Assembly: GCF_003478995.1 (NCBI RefSeq)
Contig: NZ_QUGI01000007.1
Span: 124,001 to 188,000 of the forward strand
Origin: Pseudoflavonifractor sp. AF19-9AC
GTDB lineage: Bacteria; Bacillota; Clostridia; Oscillospirales; Oscillospiraceae
Direction of reading: 5' to 3'
DNA: 64,000 bases
Part shown: positions 15,999-26,758 of the stretch, piece by piece
Numbering within the stretch: position 1 is the stretch's first letter
Layout: each line of letters begins with the position of its first letter
The notes under the pieces: generated by a model
Seen by the model: only the letters and a program-made list of their open reading frames with translations
Database searches by the model: none
Told to the model about the DNA's origin: nothing
Position numbers and translations under genes: made by a program

Positions 15999-17888
15999 TC
16001 AGTTGTACGGCGGTCTGCCGTATGCGTAGAAATGGGACTGCCAGTAACTTGTGTTCAGGTTGGAATACTGGATGGGGTCGCCACAGTGCAGCATCATCCC
16101 GTCGCCTACATAAATGCCCACATGGGACACGCCGCTGGTATCATAGGTCCCCACGAAGAACACCAGATCGCCGGGCTGGGGGTCGGATACTGGGGTGGAA
16201 ATGTTGTAGAGCCCCTGAGCGCCCAGCCGCCCGGTATTGCACAGGCCGCTGTTGGTCAGCACATAGCTGACGAAGCCGCTGCAATCAAAAGAGGTGCTGG
16301 GGCTGCTGCCGCCCCATACATAGGGATAGCCCAGGTATTTTTCCGCCTCGGTAATGAGGGTGTTGAACCGTTCGTCCGTGAGATATTCAGCGGGAATCTC
16401 CCAGGCGGTGGGCGGGTTCTCGATGTACTTGTTCACATACCCGGAGGACGGGAACAGATCGGGGCGGTTGCCCAGGGTGGACATATAGGTGGCATACAAG
16501 GAAAGCTGTTCCTCACCCATCATGTAGACCGGCACATGGGAGAGGTCGAAGTTCTCCAATGTCACGGTACAGATATACCAGGTGTACGGAACTTCCACCT
16601 CATACTCATTGCCTTCGCTGTCCGTCCGTGCCTCCGTCCGATACCGGGTCTCCGTGGTCACGGTTTCGGTGAGAATGTATTGCTTGTCAAAGAGGGTTTG
16701 AAGGTCACCCTGTACCTGGTCAATGGTGAACACCCCATCATGGAGCGCCGACAAAATAGAGATCAGCACATAGGGGTCGTGCTCGATCTCGTCCAGGTCG
16801 AAGTGATACTCGTCATAGTCGTGGGTGGCCTCGTAGGTATCCAGGTACTCCCGCAATTCATCCTCTTTGGCGCAGTAGGCTTCTTCCGCCGCCAGCATAT
16901 CGGAATCCTCGGAGAGATAGGAGGACGCCATGATGTTGGACACCCCGCCGCCGAACATGGAGGAACAGGATTGCAGGGAGCCCAGCAACATCACCAGCAG
17001 AAGGCCAATACCGCCCACAATCAGCGCGCCCTTCCAATGCCGTTTCAGGAAAAGGGCGGTGCGCTTGGACTCCTGGGCGGTTTTCTTGGCCGCCTTTGCC
17101 GTGGCCTCCGCTGTTTTCCCGGCTTGGACGGTCTTGCCCGCCGTCCGGTATGCCGCCGCATATCGCTTTTGCAGCTTCCGTTTCTGCCACAGGCGGGAGA
17201 CGGGATTGGATGCAAGCTGGGGGTTCTCCGCCACGGCTTTCCGATAGTAGAAATCCGCATTGGCCTTGACCGCCGCCTGCTCCGCCTTTGCCGCATCCCG
17301 CCAGGGTTTCAGCTTGCGTTCTGCTCGCCAGTTCTGGACACGGCGGTTTCCGTAGCCCACAGCCTTCTCAAAGCTGCGTTCCCCCAGGTGGCCCGACTGG
17401 ACGCCGGAATTTTCCTGCTCTACCTCCCGAATCTTGCCGTGGATTGCCGCGCCTGCCTCCTGGATGGGGCGGGACAGCGGGTTGGTATGCTGGGGGGATG
17501 GCGGTTTGGACGGAACAGCAGCCTTTGCCGCGTCCAGCCGGTCCGCCGCCTTATCCGACTTGCGAATGGCCCCTTGCAGCTCCGGCACCGCCCGGTCTGC
17601 CTCGGAAAACTGCAATCGGGAGGATGGGCGGCTTGCCGCCGCCTCGCCCTCCCGATAGGCTCTGCGCTGTTTTCGGCGCTTCTTTTTGGCTGCTGCCTGT
17701 TCCCGGTGCAGTTCCGCACGGTCCACCACTTTTCCAGCGGCGCCCGCCGTGTCGCCGGATGCGGAATGGTCCTGCTCCGGCGTCCGATCAGAGGGATAGG
17801 TGGTCTCGCCCGTGACCAGATTGACGGATACCGCCCCGTCACGGGTCATCTTCTGCGCCTCCTTTTCGGGGGCTTTCCATTCTTTCAA
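15999..17888 (-). CDS. NlpC/P60 cell-wall hydrolase of the T4SS (VirB1-like)
   Basis: 629 residues. A long basic, Ala/Lys-rich cytosolic part (1-275), one membrane helix (ALIVGGIGLLLVMLLGS, about 277-298), an extracellular domain, then an NlpC/P60 domain with catalytic Cys in TSFDCSGFVSYVL and His in SHVGIYVG. It opens the peptidoglycan for the mating channel. The order cytosol, helix, hydrolase is the usual CD1110-like layout. It overlaps the methyltransferase by 4 bases. Confidence 0.88.
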   Translation of the reverse strand: MKEWKAPEKEAQKMTRDGAVSVNLVTGETTYPSDRTPEQDHSASGDTAGAAGKVVDRAELHREQAAAKKKRRKQRRAYREGEAAASRPSSRLQFSEADRAVPELQGAIRKSDKAADRLDAAKAAVPSKPPSPQHTNPLSRPIQEAGAAIHGKIREVEQENSGVQSGHLGERSFEKAVGYGNRRVQNWRAERKLKPWRDAAKAEQAAVKANADFYYRKAVAENPQLASNPVSRLWQKRKLQKRYAAAYRTAGKTVQAGKTAEATAKAAKKTAQESKRTALFLKRHWKGALIVGGIGLLLVMLLGSLQSCSSMFGGGVSNIMASSYLSEDSDMLAAEEAYCAKEDELREYLDTYEATHDYDEYHFDLDEIEHDPYVLISILSALHDGVFTIDQVQGDLQTLFDKQYILTETVTTETRYRTEARTDSEGNEYEVEVPYTWYICTVTLENFDLSHVPVYMMGEEQLSLYATYMSTLGNRPDLFPSSGYVNKYIENPPTAWEIPAEYLTDERFNTLITEAEKYLGYPYVWGGSSPSTSFDCSGFVSYVLTNSGLCNTGRLGAQGLYNISTPVSDPQPGDLVFFVGTYDTSGVSHVGIYVGDGMMLHCGDPIQYSNLNTSYWQSHFYAYGRPPYN

Positions 17889-18910
17889 GGTGCGTCACCT
17901 CCTGTTCCATAGGGGCAGATGTCGGCACACGCCCCGGTTTCGATCATGGCGATGTACTGGAAAATGGGATAGGCCTGGGGCGGGCAGACCGCGTTCCCCA
18001 GGGTTTTCAGCCGCAGCGCCCGGTTGTCGGTGTCCTCGGTCATGCGGGGGACTCCTTCGGGCTCGGCACGCCATAGGATGCGTCCGTCCATTTCGGGGGG
18101 AATCCCATGAGCCATTCCACCCAGTCCGGGTTCAGCGCCGCCTTCTCGGAAAGGGGCTGCTCCTGCCGGATCACCTGAGCCGACAGGTTGGAGGACGGGG
18201 ACTTGTCCCGGAAGGCCGACGGTTTCAGGGTGGAACGGTAGCCCTCTGACGCCGCCGGGGTCAGGTAGAACACCGCCGCCGATAGGCTGAGGCTCCAGAT
18301 CGACCCATCCTTGTTCCGTTTGCGGAATATCCCATTGTCCGACAGGAACACATCCAGGTTGGCAGCGTCCCGCCCCGTGGATTTGTCGGAGGCAAGGGGT
18401 GTGGGAAACATCAGCCGCGACGATAAAAGTTCGCTGGCGCTCATGCCATGCGCCGACGCCGCAAGCCGGAAATACGAATGGGAGAACAGCGTATCCCGCT
18501 TTTGCCAGGTCAAAAATCGTTTTGTCGAGCCCCATATTGATGAAGCCAGCAACATTTTCCCCAAGCACCCAACGGGGCCGCAGTTCGGCAATAACGCGGC
18601 ACATCTCCGGCCACAGGTAGCGTTCATCCGCAAAGCCCCGCCGCTTTCCTGCGGTGGAGAAGGGCTGGCACGGGAAGCCGCCAGAGAGGATTGTGATGGT
18701 TTCAAGTCCTGTTTTCTCAAAAAACGCCTCCTTCGTGAATGTGGTGATGTCCCGGAATTTCGGCACATCCGGCCAATGCTTTTGCAGGATAGAATAGGGA
18801 TAATCCGCCCACTCGCATTGACAGACCGTTTCAAAGCCTGCCGCCTCCGCCGCCAGGTCCAGCCCACCGATGCCGGAAAACAGGCTGACATGGGTGAGAC
18901 GGTCAGGCAT
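17885..18910 (-). CDS. DNA cytosine-5 methyltransferase with apparent double frameshift
   Basis: The N-terminal part is a clear C5 methyltransferase (LFSGIGGLDLAAEAAGFE; GGFPCQPFSTAGKRRG with the catalytic PC; GENVAG), and the C-terminus ends RLKTLGNAVCPPQAYPIF. Between them this frame turns into Gly/Pro/Val-rich nonsense, while the frame one base on reads FPTPLASDKSTGRD and LNPDWVEWLMGFPPKWTD, the usual C-terminal motifs of these enzymes. Frame changes are needed near 18400-18440 and near 18065-18085. They cancel, so the frame stays open but the middle is garbled. The gene is probably inactive, or the assembly has two indels. The start overlaps the previous stop. Confidence 0.75.
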   Translation of the reverse strand: MPDRLTHVSLFSGIGGLDLAAEAAGFETVCQCEWADYPYSILQKHWPDVPKFRDITTFTKEAFFEKTGLETITILSGGFPCQPFSTAGKRRGFADERYLWPEMCRVIAELRPRWVLGENVAGFINMGLDKTIFDLAKAGYAVLPFVFPACGVGAWHERQRTFIVAADVSHTPCLRQIHGAGRCQPGCVPVGQWDIPQTEQGWVDLEPQPIGGGVLPDPGGVRGLPFHPETVGLPGQVPVLQPVGSGDPAGAAPFREGGAEPGLGGMAHGIPPEMDGRILWRAEPEGVPRMTEDTDNRALRLKTLGNAVCPPQAYPIFQYIAMIETGACADICPYGTGGDAP

Positions 18911-19226
18911 GGGGCTGATCCTCGTCATCCTCGCCCTCCACATAGAAGGCGTCCAGTTCACACAGCTCCAGGGCCTTCAGCCGGGCAAGGTCGGCCTTGT
19001 CGCCGAACACCAGATAGCGGCCGGGGATGTCCCAACGGTCAAACATCTGGTCGGCGATCTCGCCATATCGCCGGGCGGTGTCGATCAGGTTCTCCATGTC
19101 CCGGCGGTCCTTGATCTTCTCGGCAAGAAAGGCCAGCTGGTGCAGCAGCCCGTAGAGATGAACTTCCTCGTCGATGTGCGCCTCATAGGTCTTTTCCTCG
19201 ATGACATACAGCTTTTCCTGTTCCAT
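18903..19226 (-). CDS. hypothetical ICE protein (T4SS operon)
   Basis: 107 residues from MEQEKLYVIEEKTYEAHIDE, acidic at both ends, with a helical middle (HLYGLLHQLAFLAEKIKDRR). It lies between virB4 (4 bases) and the methyltransferase (overlap), a position kept in related elements. No known domain was recognised. Confidence 0.65.
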   Translation of the reverse strand: MEQEKLYVIEEKTYEAHIDEEVHLYGLLHQLAFLAEKIKDRRDMENLIDTARRYGEIADQMFDRWDIPGRYLVFGDKADLARLKALELCELDAFYVEGEDDEDQPHA

Positions 19227-19230
19227 ATCC

Positions 19231-21633
19231 TTATCCCATCCTTTCCTCATGTTCCACCTCGCTGGGCTTGGTGGTGAGCAGTTTGTAGAGTTCGGTATCC
19301 TTCGGGAAGTCATCTGCAAAAGGCAGGATGACATTGTTGAAGAACAGCAGCCCATGGCCCGGCTCGGAGTTGGTCACATAGGCAAGCTGCTCCGAAGAAA
19401 TGTTCAGCCGCTCCGCCAGTATCTTCCGGTCGCCCGCCGCCTGATTGAGCATATAGATGAAATCGCTGTTCTCCAGGATGTTTTCGATCTCCGGGGAGGA
19501 AAGCAAGTCTTTGGGGTTCTGGGTCGCCCCGGTGGGGATGCCGCCCCACTTTCTGAACCGCTTCCAAATCTCGGCGCTGTACGCCGCGGTCTGTTCCTCC
19601 TTCAGCAGAAGGTGGAACTCGTCCACGAAATACCAGGTAGACCGGCCAATCGCCCGGTTGATAGTGACGGTGTTCCACACCGCGTCCTGGACAATGAGCA
19701 TCCCCGGCTTTTTCAGGTTCTTGCCCAGGCCCTTGATGTCAAAGCAGACAAGGCGATTGGAGATGTCCACGGTGGTGCGGTGGTTGAAGAAGTTCAGCGA
19801 ACCGTTCACATAGAGGTCCAATGCCTGGGCCACCCGGTCGGCCTCCGGGATGTGCTGGGATAGCAGGGCGTTCATCAGGTCGCCCAAAATCGGCATATTC
19901 TCCGGCCGGGGATCGGCAAAGTAGGGCTGATAGATCATCTGCACCGCCCGGTCGATGACGGTTTTCTCGATGGCCTCCAGCCCCGTCTTGCTGCCCATGA
20001 TGAGCTCACAGAAGGACAGTACGAAATCGGATTTCAGCGCCAGCGGATTTTCTTCCTCGGAGTAGTTGAGGTTGATGTCCAGGGGGTTCACATAGTCGGT
20101 GCTGGACGGGGAAAGCCGGATCACCTGACCGCCCAGCCGCTTCACCAGGGGCGAATACTCGTCCTCCGGGTCGCAGATAATAACATTATCCTGGGTCATC
20201 AGCATGATAAAGGTGATCTCCCGTTTGCAGCTCATGGATTTGCCGCTGCCGGGCGTGCCGAACACAAGGCCGTTGGGACAGCGGGATTGCTTGCGGTCCA
20301 GCAGGATCATGTTGTTGGAGAGGGCGTTGAGACCGTAGTACATGGCGTCGCCGCCCATGAACACCTCCTGGGTGACAAAGGGGACGAACACCGCCAGGGC
20401 CGATGTGGTCAGGCTCCGTTCAATCTTGATGCGGTTGAGGCCCAACGGAAGGCTGCTCATAAGCCCGTCCTCCTGCTGGAAGTCCAGCCGGGTCAGAAGG
20501 CAGTTGTAGGTCTGGGCGACGCTGGCCGCCTGGGACACGGCAATCTCCAGCTTTTGCCGGGTCTCCGCCGTGTGCAGCACCAGGAAGGTCATGTTGAACA
20601 TTCTCTCGTTGCGGGATTGCAGGTCGGTGAGAAGGTCCTTTGCCGCGCCGCCGTAGGTGGAGAGATCGGAAGGAAGGATGTCCATATCGTAGCCGCTGCG
20701 CACCGCCCGCTTCTGCTCCTGTATCTTCATGGCGTCCAGGTCGGTGATCTTCCGCTTGACCATTTTGATGGCCTCGTTCTGGTTGATGCCCCGGATGTGC
20801 ATGGTGACCATGATATTTCCGTCCGCCTCCATGAAGTCGGTGAGGATACGGTCGTGCATCTCCGGCGCCAAAATTTGCAGGAAGGAAACCGCCCCGTACC
20901 GTTTGCCGATGCGGAAGGTACGAGTCTCCCCAAAGTGGAAAGAGGACGGAGAAATGAAGTCCTTCACCGAAAGGCCGCTGGCCGGGAGCCAGTCCCATTC
21001 AAAGGCGAACTGCCCTCCCTCCGGGTGGAGGATGTTGTAAAGCAGCTCCAGCCGTTCCTTCCCGTCCAGCACATGAGCCGCCGCCCCCATGACCTTGAAG
21101 CGGTTGAGAGTGTCGGTTTCAATGCGGGCAAACCGCGCCCGGGCCGCCGGAAGGTTCTCCGCCTCGATGGTCAGAGTCACATACTTGGTTTTCACATAGC
21201 CGTTGTTGCCCCGCTTGTACTGCATCCGCAGGATGTCCACCGCCTCGTCCCGGATGGGGTCCAGGTCGTTGCCCTGCCTGCGGATGCCGAACATTTCATC
21301 GGCGGCGCTGCCTCCGCTGCGGCTGTCCAAAGAAACCTGGACGCCGATGGAGGGGTCGTAGCCGTTGTAGAAGTCGCAAAGGCTTTCAAAGATGCTCCGC
21401 TGGTCCTCCGGCCCCGCCAGGCGGTAATTCACATCCTCAAAGGCAATGGTTTTGGAGAAGGTGCCGCCCTCCAGCCTGCACAGGCCGTCGGGAAACATAT
21501 TTTGAAACGGGATGCTGTCCTGCACGGTGTGGGCTTTTCCGTCGCCCTTTGCCTGCCGGATCACCGCCTCGATCTGCTTGCGCTCGGCACGGGTGAGCTT
21601 ACGCTTTGCCGGTCTTTCTGCCTCTTCTCGCAA
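19231..21633 (-). CDS. VirB4-like conjugation ATPase
   Basis: 800 residues. The N-terminal CagE/TrbE-like region is followed by a HerA-type ATPase with Walker A FGTPGSGKSMSCKR (about residue 468) and Walker B region TWYFVDEFHLLL. It energises assembly of the mating channel. Length is typical. It overlaps PrgI by 35 bases. Confidence 0.92.
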   Translation of the reverse strand: MREEAERPAKRKLTRAERKQIEAVIRQAKGDGKAHTVQDSIPFQNMFPDGLCRLEGGTFSKTIAFEDVNYRLAGPEDQRSIFESLCDFYNGYDPSIGVQVSLDSRSGGSAADEMFGIRRQGNDLDPIRDEAVDILRMQYKRGNNGYVKTKYVTLTIEAENLPAARARFARIETDTLNRFKVMGAAAHVLDGKERLELLYNILHPEGGQFAFEWDWLPASGLSVKDFISPSSFHFGETRTFRIGKRYGAVSFLQILAPEMHDRILTDFMEADGNIMVTMHIRGINQNEAIKMVKRKITDLDAMKIQEQKRAVRSGYDMDILPSDLSTYGGAAKDLLTDLQSRNERMFNMTFLVLHTAETRQKLEIAVSQAASVAQTYNCLLTRLDFQQEDGLMSSLPLGLNRIKIERSLTTSALAVFVPFVTQEVFMGGDAMYYGLNALSNNMILLDRKQSRCPNGLVFGTPGSGKSMSCKREITFIMLMTQDNVIICDPEDEYSPLVKRLGGQVIRLSPSSTDYVNPLDINLNYSEEENPLALKSDFVLSFCELIMGSKTGLEAIEKTVIDRAVQMIYQPYFADPRPENMPILGDLMNALLSQHIPEADRVAQALDLYVNGSLNFFNHRTTVDISNRLVCFDIKGLGKNLKKPGMLIVQDAVWNTVTINRAIGRSTWYFVDEFHLLLKEEQTAAYSAEIWKRFRKWGGIPTGATQNPKDLLSSPEIENILENSDFIYMLNQAAGDRKILAERLNISSEQLAYVTNSEPGHGLLFFNNVILPFADDFPKDTELYKLLTTKPSEVEHEERMG

Positions 21634-21985
21634 TCCGCTTCACCTCCTGTTCCAGTTGGGATTGCCGCACCAGGGCGGAATAGAGATTGTTGGTCCGGTA
21701 GATGCGCACCTTCGGCCGGATGAATTTGTTCTGGATCAGATGGCCCAGGAACACTTCCAGCGGCTGTCCGTTCTTCTCGTACATGGCGAACAGGAAAAAG
21801 GGCAGCATCACCAGAATCATGCACAGCGCCGCCGTGGTGGTCCCTAGGCTCGCCTTTGCCAAAAAGAAAAGCGGCACGCCTATCAGCGCCGCCGCTCCGA
21901 AACAGATCACTTGTCGTTTGGTCAGCCCGAACAGGACCTTGCTCTGTATCCGGCTCAGGTCCTTCGGGATCGTTACATAAGCCAA
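21599..21985 (-). CDS. PrgI-family T4SS membrane protein (VirB3-like)
   Basis: 128 residues starting MAYVTIPKDLSRIQSKVLFG. Two adjacent membrane helices (VICFGAAALIGVPLFFLA; LCMILVMLPFFLFAMY) and a basic C-terminal tail fit PrgI, which takes the place of VirB3 next to VirB4 in Gram-positive T4SS. Confidence 0.88.
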   Translation of the reverse strand: MAYVTIPKDLSRIQSKVLFGLTKRQVICFGAAALIGVPLFFLAKASLGTTTAALCMILVMLPFFLFAMYEKNGQPLEVFLGHLIQNKFIRPKVRIYRTNNLYSALVRQSQLEQEVKRIARRGRKTGKA

Positions 21986-22000
21986 TGTTTCACACCTCCT

Positions 22001-22867
22001 TTAGTGGGCACCGAACAGGGATTTTGCAAGGCTGCCGGTCTTGAACAGGGTGTAGCACAGTAGGACCGTATAGCCCATACAGCCCCAGATGGCTGCGGAT
22101 ATGTTGTCGCCGGATGTGGAGATGCCCTCCACCAGCACGGCATAGATGCCCACACAGATCATAATGAGGAAGGCCTGGAAGCCCAGGGCCAGCAGAGAGC
22201 GAAGATAGTTCTGCCCCGTGGAGCCCCATTCCCGGTTGACCATCGTGGCAAAGGGGATGGGGCCTATGGAGGTCACCAAATAGACCTCAATCATTCTGCC
22301 GTAGATCACCAGGAAGATGCAGATGGAAAGTATCTGCGTACACAGCCCCACGAAAACGCTCTGGAACCACAGCCCCAGCAGAGCGCCCACGCTCCAGTCG
22401 GCAAGCTGGGTCTCCAGATCGCCCACCACGCTGGAGATGTCGATGCCCGCGTCCGAGATAATGACCCCCGCTGACTGGCTGACCACATTCTGCGCCACAT
22501 CGAACACCGCCATGACGATGTTCCAGGTGTTCGTGACGATCAGAACCGCACAGAAGGTCTTGAAAATCCACTTGAAGAAAATCCAGGTGTCGAAGTCGTG
22601 GAGGTTATTTTTCTCGATGATGAGCTGGATCAGCTCGTAGCACATGACGAAGGTGAGGATAATGCCCGCGATGGGGACGATCACCGTCTCCGAGAGGTTG
22701 CGGATCATGTTGAAGATGCTGCTGTTCCAGGCGGCGGGCGTCATGCCGACCTCCCCGGCGATCTCGCCCACCTTTGTGTTCAGGGTATCAAACATGCCGG
22801 TCAGGTTTGAAATGATACCGTCAATGAGCAGTTCCTTGAACCACTCTTGGATCATATCCAATATCAA
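22001..22867 (-). CDS. VirB6/TrbL-like channel protein
   Basis: 288 residues with about six membrane helices (for example VIVPIAGIILTFVMCYELI and ILSICIFLVIYGRMIEVYLV) and a SIGPIPFATMVNREW loop typical of the TrbL/VirB6 group. It forms the inner part of the mating channel. It follows the Maff2 gene after a strong hairpin. Confidence 0.88.
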   Translation of the reverse strand: MILDMIQEWFKELLIDGIISNLTGMFDTLNTKVGEIAGEVGMTPAAWNSSIFNMIRNLSETVIVPIAGIILTFVMCYELIQLIIEKNNLHDFDTWIFFKWIFKTFCAVLIVTNTWNIVMAVFDVAQNVVSQSAGVIISDAGIDISSVVGDLETQLADWSVGALLGLWFQSVFVGLCTQILSICIFLVIYGRMIEVYLVTSIGPIPFATMVNREWGSTGQNYLRSLLALGFQAFLIMICVGIYAVLVEGISTSGDNISAAIWGCMGYTVLLCYTLFKTGSLAKSLFGAH

Positions 22868-22884
22868 GGGAGATCACCTCCTTT

Positions 22885-22918
22885 GCGGGGGCTCCCGCTA
22901 TCAAGCGAAAGCCCCCGC
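22885..22918 (-). promoter_or_regulatory. intercistronic hairpin between Maff2 and virB6
   Basis: GCGGGGGCT and AGCCCCCGC are perfect 9-base GC arms. On the transcribed strand no T-run follows, and the virB6 ribosome site comes next. It may be a processing or attenuation stem that gives more Maff2 than downstream proteins. Confidence 0.6.
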
Positions 22919-22934
22919 CGGTTTTGGAGAAACA

Positions 22935-23036
22935 TCAGGTGGTGGACAGCAGACCGGACAGCAGGGGAATCAGGGTGATGCCGATGAGGGCAACGCCGCC
23001 GCCCGCCATGAGCTGCTTGATGCCCTGGCTTTTTGC
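22935..23036 (-). pseudogene. Maff2 family protein, 3' part (gene split by element 1)
   Basis: The segment encodes AKSQGIKQLMAGGGVALIG to LLSTT, the second half of a Maff2 protein with its C-terminal membrane helix. Joined to 34231-34104 across one shared GC dinucleotide it gives an uninterrupted 75-residue protein, so the split is due to insertion, not decay. Maff2 proteins take the pilin-like place before VirB6 in Tn1549-type T4SS. Confidence 0.9.
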
Positions 23037-23121
23037 TAATGTGCGATAAAGAAGTAATAGAAGTGTAAAAAATTTTGCCGTTCCTATCCGGCACTTAGGG
23101 CTGTGTCGGATAGGTCAGGCG

Positions 23122-24811
<1,690 letters not shown>

Positions 24812-24852
24812 GTACAGCGGTAAAAGTGATAAATCTGCTTCTTTACAGCTTG

Positions 24853-25041
24853 TCAAATCGCCTTTTTTTGTGTAGCAGCGGCTTCCGCTTCCAGTACCCT
24901 CGCCATCTTGTCGGCGGCGGTGCTGGTGGTGTCTTTCTTGAAAAAGCCGGACACGACAAGAACGGTATTCCCCATGCGGATTTCCGTCACGCAGTCGGGG
25001 CGGCGGGTGGTACGGTGGTCGTGCTGCTTGATATTCTCCAT
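24853..25041 (-). CDS. TnpW-like transposon-encoded small protein
   Basis: 62 residues from MENIKQHDHRTTRRPDCVTE. The core GNTVLVVSGFFKKDTTSTAA resembles TnpW-type proteins found beside large serine recombinases. The start at 25041 has AAAGGAG upstream. The role is unknown; it may modulate excision. Confidence 0.65.
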   Translation of the reverse strand: MENIKQHDHRTTRRPDCVTEIRMGNTVLVVSGFFKKDTTSTAADKMARVLEAEAAATQKKAI

Positions 25042-25055
25042 AGGCAATACTCCTT

Positions 25056-25895
25056 TCATTCAGCCAGCAGTTTCTTCATGGTTTCCATTTTCCGCTTTGC
25101 GGTTTCCTGCCGGAAGTTGACGCCAGTAAAGCGTATCGGGACGCACATGGACAGCAGTCGGTCATAAATCCGGGAATGGGCCGTGTCTGTCGGCTTTTTC
25201 AACTCGTCCAGCGGGCGGTTGGTGGTGGCGATCAGCGGCTTGTTGCTGCGGTATCGGGTATCAATCACATGGAATACCTGTTCCAGTCCATAGTCGGTGC
25301 CACGCTCCATGCCGAAGTCGTCAATGATAAGCAGCGGATAGCGGCAAAGGCGGGAAATATACTCATTCCGGCCTGTAAAGCCGGGAGAGAGGTCGCCCAG
25401 GATAACGGCGAAGTTCGTCATATATACGGGGACTTCTTTCTCCATGAGGGCGTTTGCGATACAGCCCGCAAGGTAGCTTTTCCCGTTGCCGACGTTCCCC
25501 CAGAACAGGCAGCCGATGTTTTCGGCCTGCATTTCTTCCCAATGCTCCGCATACCGCCGGGCAATCCCGGTCTGCGGGTTTCTGCCGTTGTCGTTCTCGA
25601 ATGTCCATTGCTGCATGGCTGAGTCGGCAAAAGCCCTCTGTTTCAGATTTTCCACGGCTTCCACATGGCGGCGGTGTTCCTCGGCGGCCTGCCGCTGCTC
25701 ACGGGCGGCTCTCTGGCAGTCGCACTCTGCCGGGTGGCGGTCACGGCCAAACAGCTCCTTACCCTCCGGGAAGTAGGCTTCTTTCGGCGTATGGCACTTT
25801 CCGCAGTAAAGCAGTCCGTCCTCGCCGATATAGTCCTCCATCTCCGGGGCGGCGGTTGTCATGTTCTCCAAAATATCTTTGATTTCACTTGTCAT
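25056..25895 (-). CDS. DnaC/IstB-like ATPase
   Basis: 279 residues. An N-terminal zinc-type segment (LLYCGKCHTPKEAY..CDCQR) precedes an AAA+ domain with Walker A GNVGNGKSYLAG and Walker B LLIIDDFGMERGTD. DnaC-type proteins load the replicative helicase. It follows repA with a 4-base overlap, so the two form a replication module for the excised circle. Confidence 0.88.
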   Translation of the reverse strand: MTSEIKDILENMTTAAPEMEDYIGEDGLLYCGKCHTPKEAYFPEGKELFGRDRHPAECDCQRAAREQRQAAEEHRRHVEAVENLKQRAFADSAMQQWTFENDNGRNPQTGIARRYAEHWEEMQAENIGCLFWGNVGNGKSYLAGCIANALMEKEVPVYMTNFAVILGDLSPGFTGRNEYISRLCRYPLLIIDDFGMERGTDYGLEQVFHVIDTRYRSNKPLIATTNRPLDELKKPTDTAHSRIYDRLLSMCVPIRFTGVNFRQETAKRKMETMKKLLAE

Positions 25896-26686
25896 AAGCT
25901 TTCTCCCTCCATACAGGTATAGTCGGGGATGCCCTGTTTTACGGCTCCCTTTTTGTCATTGGCCGCCCATCTGTGCAAGGCGGCGGCATAATTCTGGTAG
26001 GCTTTCCCGCTGGCGGCAAGGTAATGGCTCATTTCCTCAATCAGCCGTTCCAGCCTGTCCGGGTATTCTGCCTGTAACTCGTCATATTCGTCCTTTGACA
26101 GAAAAATATTCTCATATCGGCCATAAGCTGTGGGCGGCTCCCCACTCGCTCTCATTGTTTGGTTCTCTATTAAGTTGTTTATATTAGTTTTGTTAGGGGT
26201 CGGTTTTCCGACCATCATAGGGTCGGTTTTCCGACCGTCATAAGGTCGCTTTTCCGACTGTATGAGGGTCGCTTTTCCGGCCATCAGTTGGTCGGAAAAC
26301 CGTACCACTGGGACAGGCGGCACTTTCACATAAAGCCGATTGGGTGCGGAGAAGCCCCGCCGTTCCCGTTCTAAAAGCCCGGCTGCGTCCAGTTCTTTCA
26401 AGGCTCCCTTGATGGCGGTACAACCCTTGTCCAGCATTTCCGCTATCTCCGCAACGGGGTAGACAATGAATATCCTGCCCTCGCCGTCCTGCCAGCCGTT
26501 CTTCTGTGACAGGGTGGAGCGGTCTAATAAAAGCGCATACAGCAGCTTGGCGGTCTGTGAAATCTCCATTTTCAGCAGGAAACGGGGGTATGGAAGATAG
26601 GCGGGCAGCGTGGTGTCTGCCCTGATATAATCAGCGATAGTATCACCTCCCTCTGTGTTGTGTCGTTTTTGGGCTTTGTCACGCAT
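25892..26686 (-). CDS. RepA_N-type replication initiator with internal iterons
   Basis: The recognisable protein starts ADYIRADTTLPAYLPYPRF, the N-terminal winged-helix domain of RepA_N initiators, and ends with a helical C-terminal domain typical of Clostridial ICE homologs. The start is uncertain: the best ribosome site (GGGAGGTGAT) points to an ATC codon at 26638 where relatives have ATG, while the nearest in-frame ATG is at 26686. Four and a half palindromic iterons lie in the middle of the gene, where RepA_N plasmids keep their origin. Confidence 0.8.
   Translation of the reverse strand: MRDKAQKRHNTEGGDTIADYIRADTTLPAYLPYPRFLLKMEISQTAKLLYALLLDRSTLSQKNGWQDGEGRIFIVYPVAEIAEMLDKGCTAIKGALKELDAAGLLERERRGFSAPNRLYVKVPPVPVVRFSDQLMAGKATLIQSEKRPYDGRKTDPMMVGKPTPNKTNINNLIENQTMRASGEPPTAYGRYENIFLSKDEYDELQAEYPDRLERLIEEMSHYLAASGKAYQNYAAALHRWAANDKKGAVKQGIPDYTCMEGESL
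26198..26302. repeat. 23-bp palindromic iterons inside repA (candidate replication origin)
   Basis: GGTCGGTTTTCCGACC occurs at 26198 and 26221, GGTCGCTTTTCCGACT at 26244, GGTCGCTTTTCCGGCC at 26267, and a half copy GGTCGGAAAACCG at 26290. The period is exactly 23 bases, about two helix turns. Each core is itself a palindrome. In the protein they encode a divergent linker, so selection is on DNA. Confidence 0.85.
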
Positions 26687-26758
26687 TAGGACGGCATTTC
26701 CGGGGGGAAAGGATAAATGTATCGCATACCCTTTGACACCCACGAAAAAAGCCTTGAT

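Noticed and set aside
15243..18910. Phosphorothioation (Dnd-like) island made of the PAPS-reductase-like gene and methyltransferase
   Set aside because: No DndD, DndE or restriction genes are present, and all neighbours are transfer genes.
26198..26302. Possible short CRISPR array
   Set aside because: The 16-base palindromes are separated by only 7 bases, lie inside repA and have no cas genes near. They fit iterons.
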